A stretch of 64,000 nt of DNA from Mycogone perniciosa (Eukaryota; Ascomycota; Sordariomycetes; Hypocreales; Hypocreaceae), in the NCBI GenBank assembly GCA_025331125.1, contig JAOALB010000001.1, positions 558,001 through 622,000 on the forward strand, read 5' to 3'. The notes below the pieces were generated by a model. It was not told the DNA's origin. It worked only from the letters and a program-made list of their open reading frames with translations, and searched no databases. Shown here in pieces: positions 19,891 to 30,905 of this stretch. A program made the position numbers and the translations under genes. Positions within the stretch are counted from its first letter, which is position 1. Each line of letters opens with the position of its first letter.

Positions 19891-20841
19891 CTACCAGTTG
19901 AGCCCTCCCGTGTAATGATAAGTGTATCCCCCCATCCCATTCGGCACCCTATACCCTGGCGTCAACGCGTCCATCGTCATGTCATGCCTAAACGTTTGCA
20001 TCTGCATCGCCATCTGCCACCCGCCCCCGTCCATGCCCATTCCTCCCCCTATCCCCTGCCCGCCGAACCGGTTCCTATATTCCTCCCCCCACGCTGCCTG
20101 CCTCTGCTTGTACCACGTTTGCGTTTCCGCGTCTCCTGTCGCTGGAACGCTAGGCGGCATCAACGACTCGGTCCCGATGGGGACTGCAGGGAACGCCGCT
20201 CCCTGAGCCGAAAGTCTGCTGCGGTGACGTGCAACGAGGGCCGAGTGCGCTTTTGCTTGGCCGGGAGGGTAAATCAACCCATCACGCACCATCATGGCCT
20301 GGAAGCCTTGCCTGGTGAGGCCCGGTACTGTCGCACCGGTTGTATTCGTTGTGGTCGTGTACTCCAACTGAAAGGCGCGCCAGGCCATCTGCATGCCCTC
20401 ATTGACTCTCGCATGCGGATTGCTCTCGCCCAACCGTTGAGCTTGGGTTAGGAGGAGGAACGGCAGGTTGTCCTGCTGGGGGTACCCGAGCTCATCGTAC
20501 ACAGCGGCCAGGCGGGTCGGGGTCAGGATGTCGGCAGCATTGGACGTGTCGGCGGCCAGGGCAAGGGTAAAGATGGCGTTGAGGAGACTTGCGAAGAGGG
20601 GTGAGGGAGTGATCTTGTCAGGAAGAATGAGAAGGCCCCATGATGTCGGAGCAAGGTGGGGTTGCGGGCCGTATCCGTAGTAGGGGTTCATGTTGTAACC
20701 AGGCTCTCGTGCTTGGGGACTGTTGTAGAGATTTTGCTGCTGTTGCTGGAGAAGGACTTGATGCTCCTCATATCGTTGTACACCGTCTGTAACCGATTTT
20801 CGGACCTGGCGACTGACCTCAAGAAGTGTTCTGAACACCAT
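19891..20841 (-). CDS. Conserved fungal protein of unknown function (possibly DUF7514-like)
   Basis: The single exon codes 316 aa from a true ATG at 20841. The N-terminus has a poly-Gln patch (residues 32-36) and a Tyr/Gly/Pro-rich stretch. The core, about residues 65-190, starts with TSWGLLILPDK, continues through LTPTRLAAVYDELGYP and ends with GFQAMMVRDGLI. This W-G-L then K-x-P-S-P-L arrangement resembles fungal DUF7514 proteins, but I cannot verify that by search. The C-terminal 90 residues are Gly/Met-rich and likely disordered. There is no signal peptide or membrane segment. It is transcribed in the same direction as the genes on both sides. Confidence 0.75.
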   Translation of the reverse strand: MVFRTLLEVSRQVRKSVTDGVQRYEEHQVLLQQQQQNLYNSPQAREPGYNMNPYYGYGPQPHLAPTSWGLLILPDKITPSPLFASLLNAIFTLALAADTSNAADILTPTRLAAVYDELGYPQQDNLPFLLLTQAQRLGESNPHARVNEGMQMAWRAFQLEYTTTTNTTGATVPGLTRQGFQAMMVRDGLIYPPGQAKAHSALVARHRSRLSAQGAAFPAVPIGTESLMPPSVPATGDAETQTWYKQRQAAWGEEYRNRFGGQGIGGGMGMDGGGWQMAMQMQTFRHDMTMDALTPGYRVPNGMGGYTYHYTGGLNW

Positions 20842-21169
20842 GAGGAGGAAGAGGGAATGAAAGACTAACAGCCATGTTATAAGGATATGGAGACCTAATC
20901 CACAGACGCAGCGAGGCTTCTTATCTAGTTGATGACCAAGTCAGGCCAAAATAGTCTTGGGATCTAACTAGGCTAGGTGGACATCTACCCGGAATGTCGT
21001 TGGTTGAGAGCATGCGGGCTGGTGAAGGCGCAGAGAGCTGAGCGGGAAATTCCATAGTTCTATCCTCTCCTCCTCAGCTGCCCTACGCCACAGGCCATGA
21101 ACAAGTGTATGTATTACCAAACACGAGACACCCATCAAGCCACCGGCTTAAAATTGGCAGAAATTGTCA
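20842..21169. other. Short intergenic region
   Basis: These 328 nt lie between the DUF-like gene (its promoter) and the 3' end of the GH76 gene. Nothing else was recognised. Confidence 0.55.
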
Positions 21170-23024
21170 TCAGGCCAACGACCTGGTTATCTCCCAGTAA
21201 GCCCGGAGCACTGCTACTCCCCCAACCTGTGTCTCTACTGTCCGTCCTCGACCACGATCATTGGGGTCACCTCGTGGCCCGCCTGAATTCCGCCTTGCTA
21301 TCTCCTCCAAAGTCACCTGTCTGTCCGCACTTGATGGCATGTAGGATGCTTGGCTCATGACCCTCCCACCTCCGGTTCCGGGTAGCCATCTGTCATTTTG
21401 ACCCCAGATTCTGTCTTTAGGAGTACCATAGTTGCGATAATCGGTGGTATTTACGGCTGTATGACCAATGCCGTCTCGCTCTTGTGAAACAGAAATATCG
21501 TCAAATACTGCTCCCCACCACATACCAAACCGTCCCCTATCGTCCCGAGTTCTCAACGCTGCCAGGGCATTGTGCTTGATCCAGCCAAGATATGCCCGAC
21601 AAGCCGTTGCGTGTGCCGTTTTGACTTGTTCGAAGTCTCCCAGATCAGGAGTAAGTCCTTCTTCAATGTCGTTTAGGTCAAGTGGTCGGCAAAATGCCGT
21701 AAGATGATGAAAGTAGATTCCCTTGAACGTCTGGCTGTCCTGAGAACAAGTGGCACTGACATCGCACTTCTCCTCGAGAATACCACCCCGGCCGAGGCCT
21801 CTCCACGGTGGCAGCTTTCGAGGCTTGTTCAGCTTATCTATTGGAGTGTCCGTTTCCAGACTCCAGCCCGTTGCTTTAATGACCGACCGAATGAGCTCAT
21901 GCCCATCATCAAGATATGAGGGGCTGACCGTCACGGACCACAGCTCCCGTTGGCCAGTTAGTACAACGCCTTGGTTGTATGTGTATACCATTTCATCGCG
22001 AACATCACATTCCACATTGCCGGGTTTCCTCTTGTCAATGTGAAAGCCGTCAGTGAATAGACCCTGACTATTGGTCATGTTGCTGTTAATGAGCCATTTG
22101 TAGCCCTCAATTGCAGCTTGCAGGTACACTGGATCCTTGGTCCGATAACTGACGTTTCCTAGATATTGATACATCGAAACTGAAGCAGAGATGTAAAGCT
22201 CATTAGTAATGGCATTCTTGTAAGTCTCAAGTCGGGGATTCCAGTTCATGCCTCCATGGCATAGAGTGGTGTCCCAGCCCCGAGCCCCGAGATTCCAGAA
22301 GCTTCGTGCTCTGCTGTTAAACGCGGGGATCCAAACCCGACCACGCCAAGGCAGCGATTCTAAAGCAGTATCAATTTCGAGAGGAAAGTCTTTCTTTGCA
22401 TCCCGGGCCTCTGGGAAATGCAGTTCCTCGTGTATCCTGACAAAATTTGTGGTTTCAATCCAGCCAAGGACCACCCATAGGATGTCATCAAAAGCCTAAC
22501 GCAATTGTCAGCACTTGGCGAAGATAGAATCTAATCGGGATGCTCTGGCTTTTTACCTGGTCCGCGATAGCAAGAGTATCTTGTCCGAAATAGTAGCTAA
22601 CAATTTGATCGTAGAAGGAAGAGACGAGATTTTCTTTTGCCTTTCGGGAAGTGGAATCACCTGGGACCACATAATCCAAAGAACTGGTCAAAGTCCTCAA
22701 CATTCCGGATACGACCGTTTCGCTCACAGCAGCGGTCCAGTCAATGGAGCTCGGCCATGTGTTCCGCCCCGCTTCGAAATACTCATTCTGAAGGACAGAA
22801 AGAGCGGCAAAGGCATCTTCTAAGAACCGAACATCTTTTCTTAAGGAAACAGGAGTCCTTGCGCCGATGTGTGGGATTTCCCTAGGGAATGGAAGATCGT
22901 TTTTCGGTTCGTTGCCGGAAAAGATCGAGCAATGCGCCGGTCCATCGCCGGTCTTGGGGCTACAAGCTGAGAAATGCAACGTAGCAAAGGTATATATGCT
23001 GGTAATAAGCGATTGAAAAATCAT
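21170..23024 (-). CDS. Glycoside hydrolase family 76, alpha-1,6-mannanase-like (secreted)
   Basis: Predicted endo-alpha-1,6-mannanase or Dfg5/Dcw1-type transglycosidase acting on cell-wall mannan. Exons on the minus strand are 23024-22557 and 22495-21170, with a 61-nt GTAAAA...TTAG intron, giving 597 aa. The longer frame from 23042 starts on TTG. The N-terminus (MIFQSLITSIYTFATLHFSA) is a plausible signal peptide. The GH76 catalytic aspartate pair is D159-D160 in AFDDILWVVLGW, just after the intron. GGMNWNPRLETYKNAITNEL and the DGFH...TYNQGVVL stretch are further family landmarks. The C-terminus lacks a hydrophobic GPI-attachment tail, unlike Dfg5/Dcw1, which suggests a soluble secreted enzyme (inference). 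Confidence 0.88.
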
Positions 23025-24615
23025 ATTTAAGGTCGAGTCCAAATCTGCGGAGGGAGCTAAGCGACAGCATCAGGAACCTGAGAGAGCAGAGCTGGAATAG
23101 GTGGAGAGCTTGGGGAAACCTCACTCTCCAGATACTCTCAGCAATAAGAGTGTTTTTTTTTCAGACCACGAAGGATGTAGTAGGTAGACCCAGTTTGATG
23201 GTTTCTCAGAATGGCAAGTATAAGACTTTGTCTCGATTCAGGAGTGAGGCAGACGAGAGAGCAGGAGCCAGGTCTAAGTGTTAATCAACGGTCTTTCCAA
23301 CTTCCGCTTGACATGCAATCATAAATCTGAAAATCAAGACTCGAACTTCAAGTTTTGCGTCGTGGAAAAGTGTGGAGTATTCCTCAGTCTGAAGAAATCG
23401 ACTTCATTGACCTATTTAGAAACCTCAATGGGCCACACCTGATCATACCTGGAAGTCATAGGCTTTTGTCCAGGGGTCTATGGTCGTATTAATAAACACC
23501 GATGAGCTCAAAACAAGCTACTGTAACATAGAAAATCTAGGCAGCATGTGAATAGATTGGGCCGAGTTGAGGGATATTCAAGCAACTCGGCGTTCTGTTC
23601 AGGGGGAGACGGAAATAAATGTGTCTTCATTCACTTGGGAATACATAGCACCAAAGGCGATGGCACCAGCTGGTCGCTAAGCATGTACAAGAAGCATCTC
23701 CTCCCAGTTGTATCGTTACATTGGTCTGAACGAATGAAGATGAATGTTAGTCAAATGACCTAGAAAATGGATGGACGTTGGTCGCAGATAGTAAGAAATA
23801 GTAAGGGGATTGGCGCGTATAGTGGCGCGGGGCTGGTCATGGGAATTGGACTTGAGAGCCATGCCTAAAAGGAGGAATTCAGGTGACCCCCAAAAGCACC
23901 TGAAGACTGTTTCTCGGGAAATACAGGCAGGATTATACTACATAGATGGGACGATTTCCCCATTAATCTGAGATGCGGGCTGTAAACCCGGAAGCAAGAT
24001 GTCCTCCCAATATTCGAGTTTCCGGGTATTGCAATACACTCATTCAGGGATTCAAGAACCTGTGTATTGAAAAGCTCCGAGCGAGAATATGGATTCTTGC
24101 ACAACCGGAAAATACAAGTTGATGCTTCCGTATCAAGTTCCCGTGTAGTAGTAGTATTATACCCTTCTCTCTTGTCCAGTCGTTGACAGGTGGATCGGTT
24201 TATGCTGGTTCGCGCAGGCCGGAGCAACTACGGATTAACTCCACCCACATGCTGTGGCGTTGGAGGGAACCTGTGGCGTCCCGCTCGCCAAATTGGGGTT
24301 TGTTTACTTTCACTCAAAACAATCCCTGGTTCTTCTGTACGTACCTGTCTCGCTTCCAACTTCAACTTCCCAAAACACGGTCTCGATGCCCACGGACTTG
24401 CCTCACACTTGAGCTTTGCGTCAAACCACTATCGAAACGCGTTCTCGACATTATAGCTCTTGCCATTGGCCTCATTACTATCCGCCCGGCGAAGAAGCCC
24501 TTATTTGAATTCCGTACGCGACGCATCAGCATTTGCTTACCGCAATTCACCAACTTTTACTTCTACCATCGTCGACTCCTCGGCTCCAGCATCGCGTCCG
24601 ACGCGTGGCAGAGCA
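23025..24615. other. Divergent promoter region, GH76 / Ppc89-like gene
   Basis: A 1.6-kb head-to-head spacer. Two short open frames (23548-23763 plus and 23865-24227 minus) have no coding character that I recognise. The last 400 nt before 24616 are open in the Ppc89 frame but lack an ATG; they are probably the leader. Confidence 0.5.
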
Positions 24616-27600
24616 ATGGAGCCCGACACCGCTACCCGGTATCGTTCGCGCATACTTAGAGAAATGAACACCAATCGCGAAAATCCCTTCAATTCTCCAC
24701 CCTCCTCAACTGGCTCTCACGGCACCGCCAGCCCGACTTTGTCCTCCGTCTTCTCCGACCCGGACGGGGAGTCGACTCGCAAGCTTAACGAAGATATTGC
24801 CCGAGTTACTGCCCCTAGAAAGCTGCCTGTCAACTGGGAAGCTGCGAATCGCAAATGGCCCGAGTTTTTTTCTATACCCCGGAAGAGCGACGTGCCCATT
24901 TTCGACGACAACACCGACACGAGACCTCTGGGCACACATCCCAAGGAGAATAAACCGCTGGCACCAGTATCAATTCCCGTGATTACCAAGTACGTTGACG
25001 ATACGACCCAGGACGTGTGGAACGGTTCCAACAGAACGCGTGCCGAGATGCAACCTCGCGTTGACGACGGGTCTGATCTGTCATCGATCCTCGCCAAGTC
25101 TCCAGCGAGGGGCTTTTCCGGCTATGGCATCCCTAAAAACACTCATAACCCAAGCCCCCTCTCCAAAACCCACACTCGCGAGCCTTCAGAACCCGAGCAT
25201 CGCTCGGAGCGGCATCCTTCCATCTCCGATGCACTTGATCGACTCCGTAAGGCGTCCACTAGCCCTAATAATAGGGACCGGATGATGCTGGCTCATGACC
25301 AAAGCTCGCCGAATATGTCATCCGCAAAATCCAGTCTGACCGCTGTGCCCCCTTCACCTGCCTCAATGACCAGTCCCGGACACAATGCATCGCATGCTCG
25401 ATCCTTTTTCATGCCAGACGTGTCACACCTTGGTGACTTCGTTACGGGCACGCTTCGATTCAGTGGATCGGTAAAGAATGGTGTCCCCATTCTTGTCAAG
25501 CATGGTAAGGTGCATGACCAAAAGGTAAAGCCGTTTGGTGCACGCCATGCCGAAGTTGATGCGATTGAGATCCCAGAGGAAGAAGAGAAGATCTTTGTAT
25601 CCATGGATATGATCCGTGAAGAGATTGTCTCTCTTCAGGAGCACCACGACAAGATTCAAGAATATGCCGGAAATCTTCAGGACGAAGTGGAGAGGCTTGA
25701 ATCTCAACTCAAATCCCGCAAGTCTTTGGATGATGCATTCAGCATGAACGAGCAGGTACTTGCTCAAAAGAAGCGTAAGTGAATATCTTCAAAATGTGTG
25801 GAATTGCTTGATACTAACGGTACCAGAACTGGAGGCTGAGGTTGCATCTCTGCAGACACGACTGGATCAGGCGACACGCAGAATTGGCACCAATGAAATC
25901 GAGAACGACACGCTGGCTCAGGAGCGTGATCGTGTCGTCAGTCGTCTGCAGGAAGCCTGCGATGACATCAACAAGCTCACTCGTAAACTGGGCGTCAAGG
26001 AGAAGGAGCTAGAGACTACCCACAAGCAGCTGGGATCATCAGAGCAAGTGCGTCAAGACAACGACACTCTGCGTCGGGATCTAGTTGTCCTCAAACACGG
26101 TCGTGACACCTTGGAGCTCGACAACACATCACTTCGGACAGACAATGAAGCTCTACGCCGAGAACAGAAGCAACTGCGGGAAGAGTCAGAGTCGCTGCGA
26201 TCCGACAATAATAGTCTCCGACAGGATCACCAATCCCTTCTCAGCGAGAACCGATCTCTACGGACCAACAACAAGGCTCTGATGGACGAGAATGACGATC
26301 TGCGAGAGAATCTTGACGGAGTTCAACACGAACTCGATGCTGCCCGTGAGGAGATTGAGACTCTGCGGCAGGAGATTCAAACCATTACACAGGAAAAGTC
26401 GACTCTCCGGGACGACAACGACAGTCTGGTGCGGCACAACGAAAAGTATTTCAGTGAAAACAAGATTCTCCGTCGCGAGAACACGGGCTTTGAACGCAGC
26501 ATTCATGACTTGCACGATGACAATCTGAAATTGAAGGAAGAAATCGAGTTCTTGAAGCAGCAACTGGACCACTGTCGTCCAATCCCTAAGGAGGACCTGT
26601 CTGTTCGATTAGACGATGAGACGGAAGACAACATGACTTCTGCTTTCTTCGTGCCGGACATTACAGTGAAGAGCAACGTGTCCGAGCCAGCCGAGAATAC
26701 CGAGACTAGGGATATGCCTGTGTTGCCGGAGCTCACATCACAGACCAACAATCTGACTAACGGTGGTAATGAGACTCAGCAAGAGACTCGAAACACGACA
26801 AAGCGCGATGCTACGATGCAGAGCGAGAAATCTGAGGTCCGACCGAAGTCCAAGAGTAAAAACAACATCGTGCTGTCAAAGGGTGCTGGTAACGGCCAAA
26901 AAGTTGCATTTGCCATACCAGAGAGAACATCTCAAAGTGTCAGGAGTCAGTCTACTGTGGCAAACCAGGGCAGCAAACGTCGAAGCGCGTCTCGAGCGTC
27001 AGTCACTGATCTGGATCCCTTCGGTGAGAATGACGACACCACCACAGGATTCTTGTCTGTGGATAACACCACTACCCAGGATATTGCTGTTTCTTTGAAT
27101 CTGACTACCAAGAGCAACAAAGAGAGCAGTACTAAAGAGGTGAAGCCGGTACGAACTCAGGATATCACGAAACAATCACAGACCTCCCAGCATGTACCAA
27201 CAAAATCCCAAACCCCCAACAAAAAAGTCATCATGACCGATGCTGCTCTGGAAGCCGTCAAGTCCGTTGACAAAGACACATGTCCCACACTTTCGAATAA
27301 TGCCCGTCGTGTTCTGGACAGTCTTTGCGGGCACAGCTGCGACAACTGCATAGTTTGCAGTCGCATCACATCTCACCACGGTGTTATTACCTCCGCTGAC
27401 CTGGCTGCTGGGAAGAAGCGTGTGACAGTTCCTCGACCTGTCCCTGTGACTGACCGTGAATGCCGTGGCGATGATCCCACCGTGCGACCGCTCCAATCTC
27501 CCGGCCATGCCTTGGCCTTAGTTATCAAGGGGTTAGAGGACGAATCGCAGCACCTTCAGCTAGAGCTGACACGTCTGCAAGCACAGTACAATGGCAGTGA

Positions 27601-27844
27601 CAAGTCCTTTGGTCGCCGTGATCGACTTGCCATGGCGGAGGGTATTCGTATGTTGCTGAAGCGGCTTGAGGCGAAGAACGACCAGATTTACAGTCTTTAT
27701 GATGTTCTTGAGGGGCAGAAGGCTGCTGGTCAAGCCATGACCGAAGAGGAAGTGGAGATGACCGTCTTGAACATCACAGGCATGACAGTCCGAGATGTCA
27801 CAAGCCAGAGTGAGCTTACTTGGGAGGGAATAATCGACCCTTAG
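24616..27844 (+). CDS. ppc89: Ppc89/Cep57-type spindle pole body protein
   Basis: Structural coiled-coil component of the spindle pole body. Exons 24616-25774 and 25827-27844 flank a 52-nt intron with a perfect TACTAAC branch; 1058 aa. The frame is open to 24460 but that start is TTG, so ATG 24616 is used. Residues 1-330 are Ser/Pro-rich and likely disordered. A long coiled coil covers about 360-660, with repeated LRxDNxxLR units that resemble the Ppc89 centrosome-localisation region. A Cys-His cluster follows (CGHSCDNCIVC at about 914-924). The C-terminal 110 residues match the Cep57 microtubule-binding domain: SPGHALALVIKGLEDE, then a KRLEAKNDQIYSLYDVLEGQ-like helix. The combination is characteristic of filamentous-fungal Ppc89. 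Confidence 0.85.
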
Positions 27845-28238
27845 GAGAAGAACCTTGGAAAGAAACAGCCTTAGTTGAGAAGGAGGCTTTGGGGTTGGTA
27901 AAATTGCTAGGGTGTGAAGAATATTGGCATCAATCATGGATTTTGGCGTTGGGGATTTGGTTGTGTTGGATTATATGGTCTCCCTGCCTATGACCAGGCG
28001 TTGTGTATTTTCATAAGGAGTTGGCAAAGGCGCGAGAGCGTGTGCGTACAAACTCTGTAATTGACAGTAGACGCCATGGGCGGCATGAGAAATGATGGAT
28101 TTCGGTTTTTAAGCTACAGAACATCAAGTGGAAAAGAAACCGGCATGCTGGTGAATCAAAAACGTAGGTATCCATGTTTTCCTGACTTTAATACTAATCC
28201 TAATACTAATCCTCATTGCAAACAATAGTATATACATT
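27845..28238. other. Convergent 3' spacer, Ppc89-like / NOC2
   Basis: This 394-nt tail-to-tail region is AT-rich near 28180-28235 and shows no gene. Confidence 0.6.
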
Positions 28239-30584
28239 CTACTCATCGTCTTCTTCCTCTTCCTCGTCTTCATTATCATCCTCTTCGTCATCATCCTCTC
28301 CCAGCTCACCCTCCATATCTACATCATCATCGCTATCCTCCATATCGTCTCCCCCCAGAGCTGCCTTCTCGTCTTCCTTTCTCTTTTCCTCATCCTCCTT
28401 CCTCGCCTCCTCCAGAATCTTCGCACGCTCTGCCCTCGCCTTGCGCTGGCCTACGACATAGGCGCCCAGAGGTGTCTTCGCCACATCAAAGTCCTTGAGG
28501 AAAGCGTCGACCTGGCCGCGGTCCTTGGGAGCAAAGTCAACCTTTGCGCGCTTCTCCTCGATGAATTTGGCGTTGGCCTCGAGTTTCTGCACGAGGAGCA
28601 CGAGCTGAGAGACCAGCTTGGCGTTCTTGTTGCCCTGAGATTTGGAGCGGGCTTGTTTGAGCCAGCGCTTGAGTTGGATGATGACAGGGAGGGCGAGCTC
28701 GGGGAAGGCAATGGAGGTGGCCCAAAGGAGCATGAATTCGCTCATGAGCTCGACGACCTGTTCGCCGACGCCGTCTTGGTAGACGCGCGTGCGGAGGTAC
28801 GCCTTGGGAGCCTTGTACGAGACAGAGAAGTCGAATGCCTTTTGCGTTGTTGCCTTGGGAGGCTTCTTCATCTCAGCAGAGGTCAGGACCTCGAGTAAGG
28901 GAGAGGCGAGAGGGATGTAAGTGCCGGTGGCACGGGACGTCCGCAGCAATGATCGGACCAGGTGGAAACGGAGGGGGAAGTATAATGATGTAGGGATGAG
29001 GCGCATGGCACCAAGAGTGACCTGCACGAGGGGGTAGATGAGCAATCTCAGTTGGCTCTCCTTTCCGGCTTCAGCCTCCTTAATGGGGCTGCAGTGCTCT
29101 GCGAGGACGCATGACCAAAAGTCCAGCGAATGTGTGAACTGCCAATTATACACCATACGGAACGAGTCGTTCTTGTTGTGCACGATGCTGTTACGGAGAT
29201 GAATAGCAAGCTGGCGGATAAAGGTGAAGGCCGTAGTGTAGCCAACAGTTGGGTCAATGCCCCAGAGCTCGGCTGCTGAGTTCTTCATAAGGTTGATGCC
29301 CTGAATGGTGTTGTGGTTGGTAACGCGGCAGCCCTGCACAAGGCCTTGGTAAACAGCCTTAAGGACTGTTTCTCGGATACCCTTGTCACCGATGACGACA
29401 AGTTTTCGGAGGACCAGGAAAGCCGTGATGCGTGTCGTCTCGGAGCTGGCAGGCTGGGCCCAGAAATTGACAATGGACTTGGCCAAGGCTTTGATGAGCT
29501 TCTTGAACGACAGCAAGTAGGGCAGGATAGGTGTGATAGATGACAAAGTCAGTTTGAGAGTCTTGTCATCAGAGAGGGTGCTCAGGAGGTGCATGATTGA
29601 GGATGTGTACGACTTCAAGAGCAGCGACAGGGTCTTGAACTTCTTCGTTTCTGTTTGCACGTACACCCTGCCCGCTGCCGACTCCTTGACAGGAAGGTGA
29701 TGGTTCATAACCGTGGGGATTTCCTTCAGTGCCAAGACAAGAATATCGTTGAAGACATCCGGGCTGTTGATGGCCCAGCGCTGTTGTGTCTCACCATCCT
29801 CATCGGCCTCGTTCAGGTGAGCGGCGCTTCGGAACGCAAGCACCACTTGCCTAGCTGCTCGAAGAGACTGCTTCTCTGTCATAGCTTTCCTCCAGGTAGC
29901 AACCGTCTCGCGGGTTAGCTCTTTGCCTTGCGCTGGTTCTTCTTCGGCCTCCTTGCTCTTCTTCCTCTTCTTCTTGGGTTGCTCTTGTTCTGAATCTTCC
30001 TCGCCGGCACTGAGCTCATCCACCTCTGCCAGATCGGCATCATCATCAAAATCCAAGGCCTCTGGGTCGTTCTCTTGTAAGAATTTGTAAAATTCCGGGT
30101 CCTTCTCCGCCAAGCCGTCCATAGCCTTCTTGCTCATGCCAGGGTGGTCATCGTCGCCGTCGTCACTGCCATCGTCATCGCTGTCGCTTGCAACGGGCTG
30201 CACGCCAATTGAGACATCCGAATCGCTCTCTTCGTTAGCATCGTTGCCATTCTTGGGCTCGTCCCGCTTTCTTTTGCCGAGTTTGCCAGCCGTCTTTCCC
30301 TTGGACTCGATGATGTCCTCGAAGCCGCCTTGGAAGAAATCGTCGACACTCATTTCATTGACCTTTTTCGCCTTGGACCAACTGGGCTTCTTCGCATCGC
30401 CATCTTGGCCATCGCTGGGGCCTTTGAGAAAATCGGCATCCGTGGCTCGTCTTGCCTTTTTCTTGTCCTTGATTTGCATGCGCTGCTTGATCTTCGCGCC
30501 TGTTTTTCTCTTCTCCAAGACACTCTTCAGATGGGTTTTCTCGAACTTCTTCGTCGCCTTGAGGTTCTTCTTGCTGGCCCCCAT
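28239..30584 (-). CDS. NOC2: Nucleolar complex protein Noc2 (60S ribosome biogenesis)
   Basis: Forms Noc1-Noc2 and Noc2-Noc3 complexes that escort pre-60S particles from nucleolus to nucleoplasm. The single exon codes 781 aa, close to the usual size, from ATG 30584. The N-terminal 240 residues are basic then strongly acidic, with Lys-rich nuclear-localisation-like runs (KKNLKATKKFEKTHLKSVLEKR) and acidic patches. The Noc2 core at about 250-680 contains AELWGIDPTVGYTTAFTFIR, then LAIHLRNSI and FRMVYNWQFTHSLDFW, which are hallmarks of the family. The tail from about 735 is almost entirely Asp/Glu. It is divergent from VPS28 with a 321-nt shared promoter bearing an RRPE-like element. Confidence 0.93.
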   Translation of the reverse strand: MGASKKNLKATKKFEKTHLKSVLEKRKTGAKIKQRMQIKDKKKARRATDADFLKGPSDGQDGDAKKPSWSKAKKVNEMSVDDFFQGGFEDIIESKGKTAGKLGKRKRDEPKNGNDANEESDSDVSIGVQPVASDSDDDGSDDGDDDHPGMSKKAMDGLAEKDPEFYKFLQENDPEALDFDDDADLAEVDELSAGEEDSEQEQPKKKRKKSKEAEEEPAQGKELTRETVATWRKAMTEKQSLRAARQVVLAFRSAAHLNEADEDGETQQRWAINSPDVFNDILVLALKEIPTVMNHHLPVKESAAGRVYVQTETKKFKTLSLLLKSYTSSIMHLLSTLSDDKTLKLTLSSITPILPYLLSFKKLIKALAKSIVNFWAQPASSETTRITAFLVLRKLVVIGDKGIRETVLKAVYQGLVQGCRVTNHNTIQGINLMKNSAAELWGIDPTVGYTTAFTFIRQLAIHLRNSIVHNKNDSFRMVYNWQFTHSLDFWSCVLAEHCSPIKEAEAGKESQLRLLIYPLVQVTLGAMRLIPTSLYFPLRFHLVRSLLRTSRATGTYIPLASPLLEVLTSAEMKKPPKATTQKAFDFSVSYKAPKAYLRTRVYQDGVGEQVVELMSEFMLLWATSIAFPELALPVIIQLKRWLKQARSKSQGNKNAKLVSQLVLLVQKLEANAKFIEEKRAKVDFAPKDRGQVDAFLKDFDVAKTPLGAYVVGQRKARAERAKILEEARKEDEEKRKEDEKAALGGDDMEDSDDDVDMEGELGEDDDEEDDNEDEEEEEDDE

Positions 30585-30703
30585 GATGGGCAGATCTTCA
30601 CCACTGTTGGTGGCTGCGAATTGGGATTTGGAAAAGAATGGTGGAGGTGGAAGTTTGGGACAGAAGCATCACGCCGTGCAGAAGCTGGTGCCAATCCTAA
30701 CAC

Positions 30704-30714
30704 CAAAATTTTTC
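30704..30714 (-). promoter_or_regulatory. RRPE-like element upstream of NOC2
   Basis: On the minus strand the site reads GAAAAATTTTG, matching 10 of the 11 positions of the yeast rRNA-processing element TGAAAAATTTT apart from its leading T. It lies about 120-130 nt upstream of the NOC2 ATG. RRPE marks ribosome-biogenesis promoters in yeast (Stb3 binding). No partner PAC motif (GATGAG) was seen nearby. Confidence 0.45.
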
Positions 30715-30724
30715 GGCGATCAAT

Positions 30725-30736
30725 GTTATCGATAAC
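30725..30736. promoter_or_regulatory. 12-bp palindrome GTTATCGATAAC between NOC2 and VPS28
   Basis: A perfect inverted repeat containing GATAA on each strand, placed near the middle of the divergent promoter. It could be bound by a dimeric factor or two GATA factors; no specific factor can be assigned. Confidence 0.3.
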
Positions 30737-30905
30737 AGACTCCACAACTTGGACGCAGGCGGTGAGAGAATTCTGCCGCTCGCGGCACCATTACGCAACA
30801 CCTCCCACCCACTAGGCATCTCCAGACAGCTCGTAGGCTTCATTCAACATTGCTGAGCTTGACACTTGTCTTGCCTTGCCCAATGCCTTGTTTCGATCCA
30901 CCACC

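Larger units (their letters stand above)
30585..30905. other. Bidirectional promoter NOC2 / VPS28
   Basis: These 321 nt serve two divergent housekeeping genes. They contain an RRPE-like AAAATTTTT and a 12-bp perfect palindrome, each annotated separately. Confidence 0.6.

Noticed and set aside
19831..20451. 206-codon plus-strand frame
   Set aside because: It is antisense to the conserved single-exon hypothetical gene; composition is His/Arg/Pro-rich, typical of a shadow.
23865..24227. 120-codon minus-strand frame in the GH76/Ppc89 spacer
   Set aside because: Composition is not coding-like and no homology is apparent; it is probably chance in a long promoter.
30130..30735. 201-codon plus-strand frame
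   Set aside because: It is the reverse of the acidic and basic low-complexity part of NOC2 plus promoter DNA.
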